64,000 nt of DNA from Pararheinheimera sp030824435 (GTDB lineage Bacteria; Pseudomonadota; Gammaproteobacteria; Enterobacterales; Alteromonadaceae), in assembly GCA_942493115.1 (NCBI GenBank), contig OW818678.1, forward strand, positions 1 through 64,000, read 5' to 3'. A program made the translations under genes and the position numbers. The stretch's first letter is position 1. Each line of letters begins with the position of its first letter. The notes under the pieces were generated by a model, which was not told the DNA's origin, made no database searches, and saw only the letters and a program-made list of their open reading frames with translations. Below are positions 26,287 to 34,652 of this stretch, piece after piece.

Positions 26287-27435
26287 GTGGCGAAAACGAG
26301 TCGTTATCGCTGCTCGCTGCTATCCTTGCTGTTTGTCGAAATGGCTTCTGCCGCAGAAATGCCCCTGAATATGACTCAGGGTGTGACAGATATCAGTCAC
26401 CAGGTTTATGACCTGCATATGACGATATTTTACATCTGCTGTGCAATTGGCCTGGTGGTATTTGGTGCTATGTTCTGGGCCATTTTCCATCATCGCAAGG
26501 CAAAAGGAGTACAGCCAGCACAGTTCCATGAAAGCACCAGAGTTGAAATTCTCTGGACTGCTATTCCCGTGTTCATCTTAATCATTATGGCTATTCCAGC
26601 CACTAAAACCCTGATTGCGATGGAAGATACCACAGACGCCGAAGTGACTGTGCTGGTCACAGGTTCGCAGTGGAAATGGCATTACAAATATCTCGATTAC
26701 CCGGTGGAATATTATTCACTGCTGGCGACACCACAAAAACAAATCAACAACAAAATAGCCAAAGGCGAAAACTACCTGTTGGAAGTTGATCGTCCGCTGG
26801 TGATTCCTACCGGCAAAAAAGTGCGTTTCCTGACCACATCTGATGACGTGATCCACTCCTGGTGGGTACCGGCTTTTGCTGTGAAAAAAGACGCCAACCC
26901 TGGTTTTATCAATGAGTCCTGGGCCAAAGTAAACGAACCTGGCATTTATCGCGGCCAGTGTGCTGAGCTTTGTGGCAAAGACCATGGTTTTATGCCAGTT
27001 GTGGTGGTTGCTAAAGAGCCAGCGGAATTTGACGCATGGATCAAAGAGCAAGCCGACATTCAGGCCAAAGCCAAAGCTGCTGAACAAGAGTTGCTGGCGA
27101 TGAATATGAGCATGGCTGAAGCCATGGCACTGGGTGAAAAAACCTACCTTGGTTATTGCGCCGCTTGTCATCAGGCTGGTGGCGGCGGTTTACCCGGCGC
27201 TTTCCCTGCGCTTAAAGGCAGCAAAATGGCAACTACTGCCGAAGGTAAAGCCGCGCATATCGACATCGTACTGAATGGCAAAGCCGGCACTGCCATGCAG
27301 GCTTTTGGTAAACAGCTGACGATGCAGGAAATTGCGGCAGTCATCACCTACGAGCGTAACGCATGGGATAACAATACCGGCGATCTGATTCAGGCCGCTG
27401 ATATCCACGCAGCCAAAACCGGTAAAAAGGAGTAG
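26287..27435 (+). CDS. coxB: Cytochrome c oxidase subunit II with fused cytochrome c domain
   Basis: Accepts electrons from cytochrome c at the CuA centre of an aa3-type (caa3-like) oxidase. The 382-residue protein starts at GTG with GAGGAG upstream. A signal peptide ends near ASAAE, two membrane helices lie at about 44-65 and 88-105, and the cupredoxin domain holds CuA ligands in IHSWWVP and CAELCGKDHGFM. A C-terminal heme c domain carries CAACH near residue 295, with a methionine ligand probably in GTAMQAFGK. The fused cytochrome c means it can receive electrons through its own heme. It is first in the oxidase operon. Confidence 0.96.
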   Translation: MAKTSRYRCSLLSLLFVEMASAAEMPLNMTQGVTDISHQVYDLHMTIFYICCAIGLVVFGAMFWAIFHHRKAKGVQPAQFHESTRVEILWTAIPVFILIIMAIPATKTLIAMEDTTDAEVTVLVTGSQWKWHYKYLDYPVEYYSLLATPQKQINNKIAKGENYLLEVDRPLVIPTGKKVRFLTTSDDVIHSWWVPAFAVKKDANPGFINESWAKVNEPGIYRGQCAELCGKDHGFMPVVVVAKEPAEFDAWIKEQADIQAKAKAAEQELLAMNMSMAEAMALGEKTYLGYCAACHQAGGGGLPGAFPALKGSKMATTAEGKAAHIDIVLNGKAGTAMQAFGKQLTMQEIAAVITYERNAWDNNTGDLIQAADIHAAKTGKKE

Positions 27436-27438
27436 CAG

Positions 27439-29034
27439 ATGAGCACAGTGACTCATGATCACGACACTGCGCATCATGGTGAACACCATCATCATGCGCC
27501 TTCAGGTTTAAAACGCTGGTTATATACCACTAACCACAAAGATATAGGTACCTTGTATTTGCTGTTTGCGCTGACGATGTTTTTTATCGGCGGCGCTATG
27601 GCAATGGTCATTCGCGCTGAGTTATTTCAGCCGGGTTTGCAGCTGGTGCAGGCTGATTTTTTTAACCAGATGACCACAGTACATGGCCTGATTATGGTGT
27701 TTGGCGCTGTTATGCCAGCTTTTACTGGTTTGGCTAACTGGTTGATTCCGATGATGATTGGTGCGCCTGATATGGCGTTGCCACGGATGAACAACTGGAG
27801 CTTCTGGATTTTGCCATTTGCTTTTGCCATTTTGCTGGCATCTTTGTTTATGGAAGGCGGCGGGCCTGGTTTTGGCTGGACTTTTTACGCACCTTTATCA
27901 ACAAAATACAGTGGTGATAGCACGGCTCTGTTTGTGTTTTCAGTGCATATCATGGGTATTTCGTCGATTATGGGCGCAATTAACGTCATTGTGACCATTT
28001 TTAACCTGCGTGCTCCAGGCATGACCTGGATGAAAATGCCGTTGTTTGTCTGGACCTGGTTAATTACCGCTTATTTGCTGATCGCAGTGATGCCAGTGCT
28101 GGCTGGCACTGTCACTATGGTGCTGACCGACAAATATTTTGGCACCAGCTTTTTTGATGCCGCCGGTGGTGGTGACCCTGTGTTATTCCAGCATATTTTC
28201 TGGTTCTTTGGTCACCCCGAAGTGTACATCATGATTTTGCCTGCTTTTGGTATTGTCTCCAGCATAGTGCCTACTTTTGCCCGTAAGCCGCTGTTTGGTT
28301 ACGCCTCTATGGTGTATGCCACTTCAAGTATTGCGTTGTTGTCGTTTTTAGTCTGGGCGCACCATATGTTCACCACCGGTATGCCGGTATTCGCTGAACT
28401 GTTTTTTATGTATTGCACCATGCTGATTGCAGTGCCAACAGGGGTGAAAGTGTTTAACTGGGTGGCCACTATGTGGAAAGGCGCCATGACCTTTGAAACA
28501 CCGATGATGTTTGCGCTGGCCTTTATTGTACTGTTTACCATAGGTGGTTTTTCCGGCCTGATGCTGGCTATTACTCCGGCGGATTTTCAGTACCACGACA
28601 CTTATTTTGTGGTGGCGCATTTCCATTATGTGCTGGTAACAGGAGCCATCTTTTCCATTCTGGCTGCTGCTTATTATTGGTTGCCAAAATGGACAGGCCA
28701 TATGTACGACGAAACCCTTGGGCAATGGCATTTCTGGTGTTCGCTGATTTCCGTCAATATGTTGTTTTTCCCGATGCATTTTGTCGGTTTAGCAGGTATG
28801 CCAAGAAGGATCCCTGACTACGCACTGCAATTTGCTGATTTTAATGCTTTTATCAGCATTGGTGGTTTTGCCTTTGGCCTGTCGCAGCTGTTGTTTGTCT
28901 GGGTATTGGTGAAATGTATTAAAGGTGGCGAAAAAGCCACTGACCGCGTGTGGGAAGGCGCTGAAGGGCTGGAGTGGACTTTATCGTCCCCACCGCCTTA
29001 TCACAGTTTTACCACACCACCGGAAGTGAAATAG
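27439..29034 (+). CDS. coxA: Cytochrome c oxidase subunit I
   Basis: Catalytic subunit with low-spin heme a and the heme a3-CuB centre; reduces oxygen to water and pumps protons. It is 531 residues with 12 membrane segments. Ligand regions are seen: TTVHGLIMVF (heme a His), FFGHPEVYI (CuB His and cross-linked Tyr), and HDTYFVVAHFHYVL (heme a and a3 His). The E residue of the D/K-channel type A HPEVY signature is present. The first 20 residues are His-rich (TVTHDHDTAHHGEHHHHAP), an oddity that may bind metal. It starts three bases after coxB. Confidence 0.97.
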   Translation: MSTVTHDHDTAHHGEHHHHAPSGLKRWLYTTNHKDIGTLYLLFALTMFFIGGAMAMVIRAELFQPGLQLVQADFFNQMTTVHGLIMVFGAVMPAFTGLANWLIPMMIGAPDMALPRMNNWSFWILPFAFAILLASLFMEGGGPGFGWTFYAPLSTKYSGDSTALFVFSVHIMGISSIMGAINVIVTIFNLRAPGMTWMKMPLFVWTWLITAYLLIAVMPVLAGTVTMVLTDKYFGTSFFDAAGGGDPVLFQHIFWFFGHPEVYIMILPAFGIVSSIVPTFARKPLFGYASMVYATSSIALLSFLVWAHHMFTTGMPVFAELFFMYCTMLIAVPTGVKVFNWVATMWKGAMTFETPMMFALAFIVLFTIGGFSGLMLAITPADFQYHDTYFVVAHFHYVLVTGAIFSILAAAYYWLPKWTGHMYDETLGQWHFWCSLISVNMLFFPMHFVGLAGMPRRIPDYALQFADFNAFISIGGFAFGLSQLLFVWVLVKCIKGGEKATDRVWEGAEGLEWTLSSPPPYHSFTTPPEVK

Positions 29035-29044
29035 GAGCAGTCTG

Positions 29045-29623
29045 ATGCAGCGGCAACCTGATCATCAACCTTTGATTAAACGTCTGTTGTTGGCAACTGC
29101 GCTGATGTTTGGTTTTGGTTTTGCGCTGGTGCCGCTGTATGACGTGTTTTGTGATTTAACCGGCATCAACGGCAAAACCAGCACTATGGCGGCAACTGCC
29201 GATAAAGCTGTGGTTGATGCCAAAAGGACTGTCACTATTGAATTTCTGGCCAGGCCCAACGCCGATATGCCCTGGGTGTTTGCGCCACAAACGCAAAAAA
29301 TCGTGGTACATCCCGGCGAAATCAAACTGGTGTATTACGAAGCGCAAAACCCAACAGCAAACACTATGACAGGGCAGGCGGTGCCTTCGGTGTCACCTGG
29401 TCAGGCCGCTTTGTACTTTAATAAGATGGAATGTTTTTGCTTTAACCAACAGGTTCTGACTGCAGGTCAGAAACTACTGATGCCATTACAATTTTATGTG
29501 GATCCCGCTCTGCCGGAGCAATTCAGCACCATTACTTTGTCTTACACGCTGTATGACATGACAAAACATGCACCTGCTGAAACAGTGGCAGCTCTGATCC
29601 CTACAGGGGGCAATGATGAGTAA
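29045..29623 (+). CDS. ctaG: Cytochrome c oxidase assembly protein Cox11 (CtaG)
   Basis: Membrane-anchored copper chaperone that delivers copper to the CuB site of subunit I. It is 192 residues with one membrane helix (LLLATALMFGFGFALVPLY) and a periplasmic domain. The copper-binding cysteines are in the conserved block FNKMECFCFNQQ. GGAG lies seven bases before the ATG. It overlaps coxC by 11 bases, so the two are translationally coupled. Confidence 0.95.
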   Translation: MQRQPDHQPLIKRLLLATALMFGFGFALVPLYDVFCDLTGINGKTSTMAATADKAVVDAKRTVTIEFLARPNADMPWVFAPQTQKIVVHPGEIKLVYYEAQNPTANTMTGQAVPSVSPGQAALYFNKMECFCFNQQVLTAGQKLLMPLQFYVDPALPEQFSTITLSYTLYDMTKHAPAETVAALIPTGGNDE

Positions 29624-30497
29624 CGCTTACGAAAAATATTATGTACCTGAACAAAGCCCATGGCCCATAGTCGGCGCAGTGGCGCTTTTTATGATTGCTT
29701 TTGGTGCCGGCAACTTTGTGAATGAAGTAACCAAAAACAAAGAAGGTTATGGTGGTTATCTGCTGCTGGCCGGTGTGGTCGTGTTGTTGTTTATGCTGGT
29801 TGGCTGGTTTCGCAATGTCATTGATGAATCCATGCATGGTTTGTACAGCAAACAAATGGACAGGTCGTTCCGGCAGGGTATGAGCTGGTTCATTTTTTCT
29901 GAAGTGATGTTTTTTGGCGCTTTTTTTGGCGCTTTGTTTTATGCCCGGATGATAGCCATGCCATGGCTGGATGGCGCCAGTAATAATGCGATGACAGCGC
30001 AGTTGTTGTGGCCGGATTTCAGCGCGCACTGGCCTATGACCAAAACACCGGGTGGCACTGAAACCACTGCTATGCCATGGCAAGGTTTGCCGTTATATAA
30101 CACCCTGATCCTGCTGACCTCTTCGGTAACTTTGCACTTTGCCCATGTTGGGCTTGAGCAAGGCAAGCGGGTGCAGCTGAAGTTGATGCTGACATTAACT
30201 GTATTGCTTGGCGCGGCATTTCTTGCTTGTCAGGCTTATGAATATATCCACGCTTACCGTGACCTGGGTTTAAAACTCGATTCAGGCATTTATGGTAATA
30301 CCTTTTTCCTGCTGACCGGTTTTCACGGCTTGCATGTGACCTTAGGTGCTATTTTCCTTTCCGTCATTTTGCTGCGTATTTTGCTGAAAAATCATTTCAC
30401 CGCCCATAACCATTTTGCCTTTCAGGCGGCTGCCTGGTACTGGCATTTTGTCGATGTGGTCTGGTTATGTTTATTTGTGTTTGTATACGTTTTATAA
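29613..30497 (+). CDS. coxC: Cytochrome c oxidase subunit III
   Basis: Seven-helix subunit that stabilises subunit I and supports proton uptake. It is 294 residues, ending in WYWHFVDVVWLCLFVFVYVL, the classic C-terminus. Other family blocks are MSWFIFSEVMFFGAFFGALFYAR and LTGFHGLHVTLGA. A second ATG follows the first, so the start may be three bases later. It closes the first part of the operon; a hairpin separates it from the facing DUF2909 gene. Confidence 0.96.
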   Translation: MMSNAYEKYYVPEQSPWPIVGAVALFMIAFGAGNFVNEVTKNKEGYGGYLLLAGVVVLLFMLVGWFRNVIDESMHGLYSKQMDRSFRQGMSWFIFSEVMFFGAFFGALFYARMIAMPWLDGASNNAMTAQLLWPDFSAHWPMTKTPGGTETTAMPWQGLPLYNTLILLTSSVTLHFAHVGLEQGKRVQLKLMLTLTVLLGAAFLACQAYEYIHAYRDLGLKLDSGIYGNTFFLLTGFHGLHVTLGAIFLSVILLRILLKNHFTAHNHFAFQAAAWYWHFVDVVWLCLFVFVYVL

Positions 30498-30500
30498 GCA

Positions 30501-30529
30501 AAAAAGCTGGCCGCGTTATGTGGCCAGCT
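30501..30529 (-). terminator. Terminator for the DUF2909 gene, possibly also coxC
   Basis: AGCTGGCC and GGCCAGCT pair over 8 bp with a nine-base loop. On the minus strand a run of T residues follows, while the plus-strand side has CTCTCG, so it is better as a minus-strand terminator. Confidence 0.6.
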
Positions 30530-30573
30530 CTCTCGTTTGAGGAAGTTTGGGAACCCCAGGAAAGATAGGAAAG

Positions 30574-30783
30574 TTAATAAGGGCGTTGATGTGGGCTTAT
30601 CCAGCCCATCGCCAGCGCCAGAATAAGCAGCGCCATCACAATGGCGGAAAATAACACGCGCCGGCCAAGATATTTTGACATGCTGACTTTATCCGGATCA
30701 TTTTTCAGCATCAGCCATAAAGCGCGGAACAGGTTAAAAACGATAAAGAGCAGTAAAGCTATGAGTATCAGTTTGACCAGCAT
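30574..30783 (-). CDS. DUF2909 twin-transmembrane protein
   Basis: A 69-residue inner membrane protein with two helices (about 4-25 and 44-62) joined by the charged loop MLKNDPDKVSMSKYLGRR. This matches the DUF2909 small twin-membrane family, which regularly sits in cytochrome oxidase loci beside surf1. Here it is on the opposite strand and divergent from surf1. The function is unknown; a role in oxidase assembly is an inference from position. Confidence 0.85.
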   Translation of the reverse strand: MLVKLILIALLLFIVFNLFRALWLMLKNDPDKVSMSKYLGRRVLFSAIVMALLILALAMGWISPHQRPY

Positions 30784-30809
30784 ACAACCTCAGTTTGACG
30801 GAGATGCAG

Positions 30810-31526
30810 ATGCAGATCCGCTTGTTTAATCAGATCTTTATACTGCGTTGGTGGTTAGTGCTGATTACTCTGGCCGCTTTTCTGCTGTTAATCAAGCTGG
30901 CCTGGTGGCAATGGCAAAGATCAGCCGAAAAAGAATTACAACTGCAGCAAATTTCCAGCTGGCAACAACAAGGGCCTTTATCCTGGTCTGATGCTTATCA
31001 AAAATCTTCCACTGAAATCGACGGTGCACCGCTGCAAGGTGTTGCACACTGGTTAGCGCCTTTTGTCTGGCTGATAGATAACCAAATCTGGCAAGGCAAG
31101 GCCGGTTACGACGTGTTAGTACCGGTACAGCTCAGTCACAACACGCCGGTGTTGCTGGTAAACCTCGGCTGGGTGGCCGCTCCGGCAGAGCGCAGCCAGC
31201 TGCCACAAATTAGCGTGCCCTCTGAATTTGTGCTGGATGGTGTGCTACGCACCAAAGTGGCCAGCTTGCGGCTTGGACAAAATCTGGAAGATAACGGCCA
31301 CTGGCCTATGCGTTTGCAAACGATTGAGCCACAGACACTGGAAGCTCAGCTTGGTCATCCGCTGTTCAGTGGTGTGTTTTATCAACAACAAACCCCTTTT
31401 ATTCATCATTACAAAGCCGTGGTACTGCCACCGGAAAAACACCGGGCTTATGCAGTGCAGTGGTTGTTATTGGCTATTGCTGTTGTCATTGTGGCAATGG
31501 CCGCCAGTTATCAGAAGGATGCCTGA
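30810..31526 (+). CDS. SURF1-family oxidase assembly protein
   Basis: Helps insert heme a into subunit I. It is 238 residues from ATG 30810, chosen because GGAG is six bases before it; an ATG two codons earlier directly abuts the GGAG. Two membrane helices flank a periplasmic domain: WWLVLITLAAFLLLIKLAWWQWQ near the start and AVQWLLLAIAVVIVAMAA near the end. SURF1 signatures are VLLVNLGWV and the C-terminal HRAYAVQWL. It abuts the next gene (stop TGA followed by ATG). Confidence 0.93.
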   Translation: MQIRLFNQIFILRWWLVLITLAAFLLLIKLAWWQWQRSAEKELQLQQISSWQQQGPLSWSDAYQKSSTEIDGAPLQGVAHWLAPFVWLIDNQIWQGKAGYDVLVPVQLSHNTPVLLVNLGWVAAPAERSQLPQISVPSEFVLDGVLRTKVASLRLGQNLEDNGHWPMRLQTIEPQTLEAQLGHPLFSGVFYQQQTPFIHHYKAVVLPPEKHRAYAVQWLLLAIAVVIVAMAASYQKDA

Positions 31527-32036
31527 ATGCCAAAAAAGAAGTTTATCTGGTTGTTTGCGCTTTGTTGTCTGCTGCCTGTTGCGCTGGCACAACTGTTGTT
31601 AACTCAAGGTTGGTTTTCGGCGGGTGTCAACAGTAAAGGGCAGTGGCTGGCAGAGGAGATTCAATTATTGCCTGCGGTGCCGGCATCTGAGCCGCACTGG
31701 CGTTTGGTCTATCTGGCGCCAACGCCTTGTTTAAACGACTGTCAGCAGGCGCTCAGACTGATGACACAAATTCATACTGCGCTTGGCCGTAAACAACAAC
31801 AGTTGACCTTGTGGGTGATTGGCTCAGAAGCGCCAGCTGAGCTGCCGTCGCCATTGCAGTTTCAGCAAAGTGACAACAAAACTTTAGCTGCCGGTCAGCT
31901 GGTGTTGGTGGAACATCAGGGGTTGGCCTTGTTGCAATATGCCATGCCACAGGATTTACAACAGCTGCCGTTAACAGGCAAAGCTGTGATGGCGGATTTG
32001 CAAAAGTTGATGAAATTTGACCGGGGGCCGGTATGA
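31527..32036 (+). CDS. Membrane-anchored SCO-like protein of the oxidase locus
   Basis: A 169-residue protein with an N-terminal membrane anchor (about 6-27) and a periplasmic domain. Its core WRLVYLAPTPCLNDCQQALRL reads like a thioredoxin fold with a CxxxC pair (C68, C72), the copper-binding spacing of SCO proteins; a WVIG strand follows. This type of gene is usually annotated only as cytochrome oxidase-associated in Gammaproteobacteria. It starts directly after surf1 and overlaps ctaA by four bases. I infer a role in copper or thiol handling for the oxidase; the full SCO sequence pattern (CPDICP) is absent. Confidence 0.75.
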   Translation: MPKKKFIWLFALCCLLPVALAQLLLTQGWFSAGVNSKGQWLAEEIQLLPAVPASEPHWRLVYLAPTPCLNDCQQALRLMTQIHTALGRKQQQLTLWVIGSEAPAELPSPLQFQQSDNKTLAAGQLVLVEHQGLALLQYAMPQDLQQLPLTGKAVMADLQKLMKFDRGPV

Positions 32037-33028
32037 AAATATTAAGAATGCTGGTGAGTGCCGCCATAGTTCTGGCCATGCTGGTGATTATTCTTGGTGC
32101 TTATACCCGTTTAACCGATGCTGGCTTGGGTTGCCCCGATTGGCCAGGTTGTTATGGTTTTCTGAAAGTGCCGCAACACGAAACCCATGTGGCCTTGGCC
32201 GAAGCCAGATTTCCGGAGCGGCCGGTGGAAGCGCATAAAGCCTGGAATGAAATGGTGCATCGTTATTTTGCCGGCACCCTGGGATTGTTCATTGCCGCCA
32301 TCTTTTTCCTGAGCTGGCGCTTGCAACAAAAAATTACGCTATTACCCACAGCCTTACTGGCCTTGGTGGTGTTTCAGGCCGCCCTTGGCATGTGGACAGT
32401 GACGCTGAATTTATTCCCGCTGGTGGTGATGGGGCATTTACTGGGCGGTTTTAGTTTGTTGGCGCTGTTGATGTTGTATCGCTGGCAGCTGTCAAAACAG
32501 TTAAGGCCAGTGCTGGCGGAATATCAGGCGCCTGCAACACTGGTGCGTGCTGGATGGTTGGTATTGCTGATTTTAGTGGGGCAAATTGCGCTGGGCGGCT
32601 GGACTTCAGCCAATTATGCCGCCATGGCTTGTGTGGAATTGCCTGTCTGCCACGCAGGCTGGCAACAACAACTGAATTTCTCTGAAGCTTTTGATTTACA
32701 TCTGGGGCATGACAACTACGAGTTTGGTGTGATGAGTGCAGAAGCGCGGCAAACCATTCATATCAGCCACCGTATTGGCGCTGTGCTGACGCTGCTGGCT
32801 GTTGGCTGGTTTGCGCTGCGGTTATGGCAACAACGCCAGCACATTGGCATGGCCAGAATGCCGTTGCTGCTTGGCGCTTTATTGCTGCTGCAATTTAGTT
32901 TAGGGCTGGCCAATATCTGGTGGTTGTTACCACTTGGCAATGCGGTGGCGCATAACTTTGTGGCCGCCAATCTGCTGATGGTGCTGACGCTGATTTGTGT
33001 GCGGTTACAACAACAAAGGAGGTCATGA
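32033..33028 (+). CDS. ctaA: Heme A synthase (Cox15/CtaA)
   Basis: Converts heme O to heme A for the oxidase. It is 331 residues with eight predicted membrane helices. Heme-binding histidines are seen in AHKAWNEMVHRYFAG, VVMGHLLGG, TIHISHRIGA and NAVAHNFVAANL. The first loop contains GAYTRLTDAGLGCPDWPGCYGF, a strong family signature; a cysteine pair in the ACVELPVCH loop may form a disulfide. It overlaps the upstream gene by four bases and its stop overlaps the ctaB ribosome binding region. Confidence 0.96.
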   Translation: MKILRMLVSAAIVLAMLVIILGAYTRLTDAGLGCPDWPGCYGFLKVPQHETHVALAEARFPERPVEAHKAWNEMVHRYFAGTLGLFIAAIFFLSWRLQQKITLLPTALLALVVFQAALGMWTVTLNLFPLVVMGHLLGGFSLLALLMLYRWQLSKQLRPVLAEYQAPATLVRAGWLVLLILVGQIALGGWTSANYAAMACVELPVCHAGWQQQLNFSEAFDLHLGHDNYEFGVMSAEARQTIHISHRIGAVLTLLAVGWFALRLWQQRQHIGMARMPLLLGALLLLQFSLGLANIWWLLPLGNAVAHNFVAANLLMVLTLICVRLQQQRRS

Positions 33029-33939
33029 TGACCCAGATAAAAACGATGCAAAGAGTGGGTGGCTGGCAGTTGGTGTGGCGGGATTATTATCAGCTGACCA
33101 AACCCAAAGTAGTGGCGCTGCTGCTGTTAACGGCCTGGGTGGGCATGTTGCTGGCGCAACCGGGTTTGCCATCAGTTGATTTGTTGTTGTGTGGCACTTT
33201 GGGTATAGGTTTATTGTCGTCGGCAGCAGCGGCGCTGAACCATGTGCTGGATCAGCGTATTGACGCCCAAATGGCACGCACTCACCACAGGCCAGTGGCG
33301 CGTGGCCGTATCAGTGCTGAAAAAGCGGTGATTTTTTCCGGAGTGTTGGCGTTCACAGGTTTTGTGTTGTTGTACAGCATGGTGAATGCTTTAACCGCCT
33401 GGCTAACGCTGGCCAGTTTGTTTGGTTACGCCGTGGTGTACACCCTGTATTTAAAAAGGGCAACACCACAGAATATTGTGATTGGCGGGCTGGCGGGTGC
33501 TATGCCACCGCTGCTTGGCTGGACCAGCATGACAGGTGAAATAGCAGCAGAACCTTTATTATTGGTGATGATTATTTTTGCCTGGACGCCGCCACATTTT
33601 TGGGCGCTGGCTATTCACAGACGCGACGATTATGCCAAAGTAAATATGCCGATGTTGCCGGTGACCCATGGCATTGAATTTACCAAAACCGCTATTTTCC
33701 TTTATACGCTGATTTTATTCCTGGTGTGTTTATTGCCTTATCTGATGGGCATGACAGGGGTGATTTATCTCGCCGGCACTGTGGTATTAAACCTATGGTT
33801 TATGGCTTGGGCCTGGCAGCTGAAATTTCATGCCAAAGCAGATACTGCCATCAAAACATTCAGGTTTTCCATTGTGCACCTGATGTTGTTATTCTTGCTG
33901 CTGATGGTTGACCATTATTTAAAATGGACAGCTTTTTAA
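33028..33939 (+). CDS. ctaB: Protoheme IX farnesyltransferase (heme O synthase)
   Basis: Polyprenyltransferase that adds the farnesyl chain to heme b, giving heme O, the substrate of ctaA. It is 303 residues from the second ATG of the pair at 33025/33028, five bases after AGGAGG. The UbiA-family motif is NHVLDQRIDAQMARTHHRPVA. A second motif, WTPPHFWALAIHRRDDYAK, confirms the CyoE/CtaB type. Its ribosome binding site lies in the ctaA 3' end, so the pair is coupled. With ctaA it supplies heme A. Confidence 0.96.
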   Translation: MTQIKTMQRVGGWQLVWRDYYQLTKPKVVALLLLTAWVGMLLAQPGLPSVDLLLCGTLGIGLLSSAAAALNHVLDQRIDAQMARTHHRPVARGRISAEKAVIFSGVLAFTGFVLLYSMVNALTAWLTLASLFGYAVVYTLYLKRATPQNIVIGGLAGAMPPLLGWTSMTGEIAAEPLLLVMIIFAWTPPHFWALAIHRRDDYAKVNMPMLPVTHGIEFTKTAIFLYTLILFLVCLLPYLMGMTGVIYLAGTVVLNLWFMAWAWQLKFHAKADTAIKTFRFSIVHLMLLFLLLMVDHYLKWTAF

Positions 33940-33974
33940 CCGTTTTTCATCGGTAGTGCAGAGACAGGGAAATT

Positions 33975-34622
33975 GTGGTGAAGATGCAAAAAATTGTTGT
34001 GGCTTTATTGTTGTTGCTGGTGATGTTGGCCGGTGTGTTCAGTTACCGGCATTTGCAACTAAGCGCAGAGCCGGCTTCGGCTTTGGTGTATCCAAAAGCC
34101 CGGGATTTACAAGAGTTTAAGTTAAGCAGCCATTCGGGAAAAACGTTGGGTCGCCAGGATTTACGCGGTCAGTGGACTCTGGCTTTTGTCGGTTACACTT
34201 ATTGCCCTGATATTTGCCCTATGACCATGGCCACTTTGTCCGGCGCTTATGCCCAGTTACAGCAGATGTTACCGGCGCAACACAAACTGGCAATCTGGTT
34301 TATTTCCGCCGATCCACAACGCGACACAATCAGTCAGCTGAATAGTTATGTCGGCTATTTCCAGCAACCTGCTATTACCGGGGTCACTGCAGGCCATGAT
34401 CAGCTGTTTCCTTTTGTACGGGATTTGGGCCTGATGTACGCCATCAGCAGCACCACTGAGCCGGATTATCTGGTGGATCACAGCGCTTCTATAGTGCTGA
34501 TTAACCCCGATGCACAGTTGGTGGCTGTGTTTAAACCTGAATTAGCAGCAGGTAAGGTGCCGCTGGTCAGCAAGGCCATGTTATTGGCTGACTTCCCGCT
34601 GGTGCTGGCAAAACTGAAATAA
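33975..34622 (+). CDS. SCO1/SenC copper chaperone
   Basis: Membrane-anchored thioredoxin-fold protein that loads copper into the CuA site of subunit II. It is 215 residues. After the N-terminal anchor, the copper motif reads YTYCPDICPMT (CxxxC), and the third ligand His is in YLVDHSASIVL. The start is uncertain among two tandem GTG codons (33975, 33978) and ATG 33984; the second GTG has the best spacing from AGGGA. It is the last gene of the oxidase locus and lies 36 bases after ctaB. Confidence 0.93.
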   Translation: MVKMQKIVVALLLLLVMLAGVFSYRHLQLSAEPASALVYPKARDLQEFKLSSHSGKTLGRQDLRGQWTLAFVGYTYCPDICPMTMATLSGAYAQLQQMLPAQHKLAIWFISADPQRDTISQLNSYVGYFQQPAITGVTAGHDQLFPFVRDLGLMYAISSTTEPDYLVDHSASIVLINPDAQLVAVFKPELAAGKVPLVSKAMLLADFPLVLAKLK

Positions 34623-34652
34623 TGCAGAGCATTATTTAGTAAAAACAAAGTT

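Noticed and set aside
26386..26405. CRP-like TGTGA...TCAC sequence
   Set aside because: It lies inside the coxB coding region, not in a promoter.
28348..28779. Minus-strand 143-codon ORF opposite coxA
   Set aside because: His/Lys/Gln-rich antisense product of membrane-helix codons; no evidence for translation.
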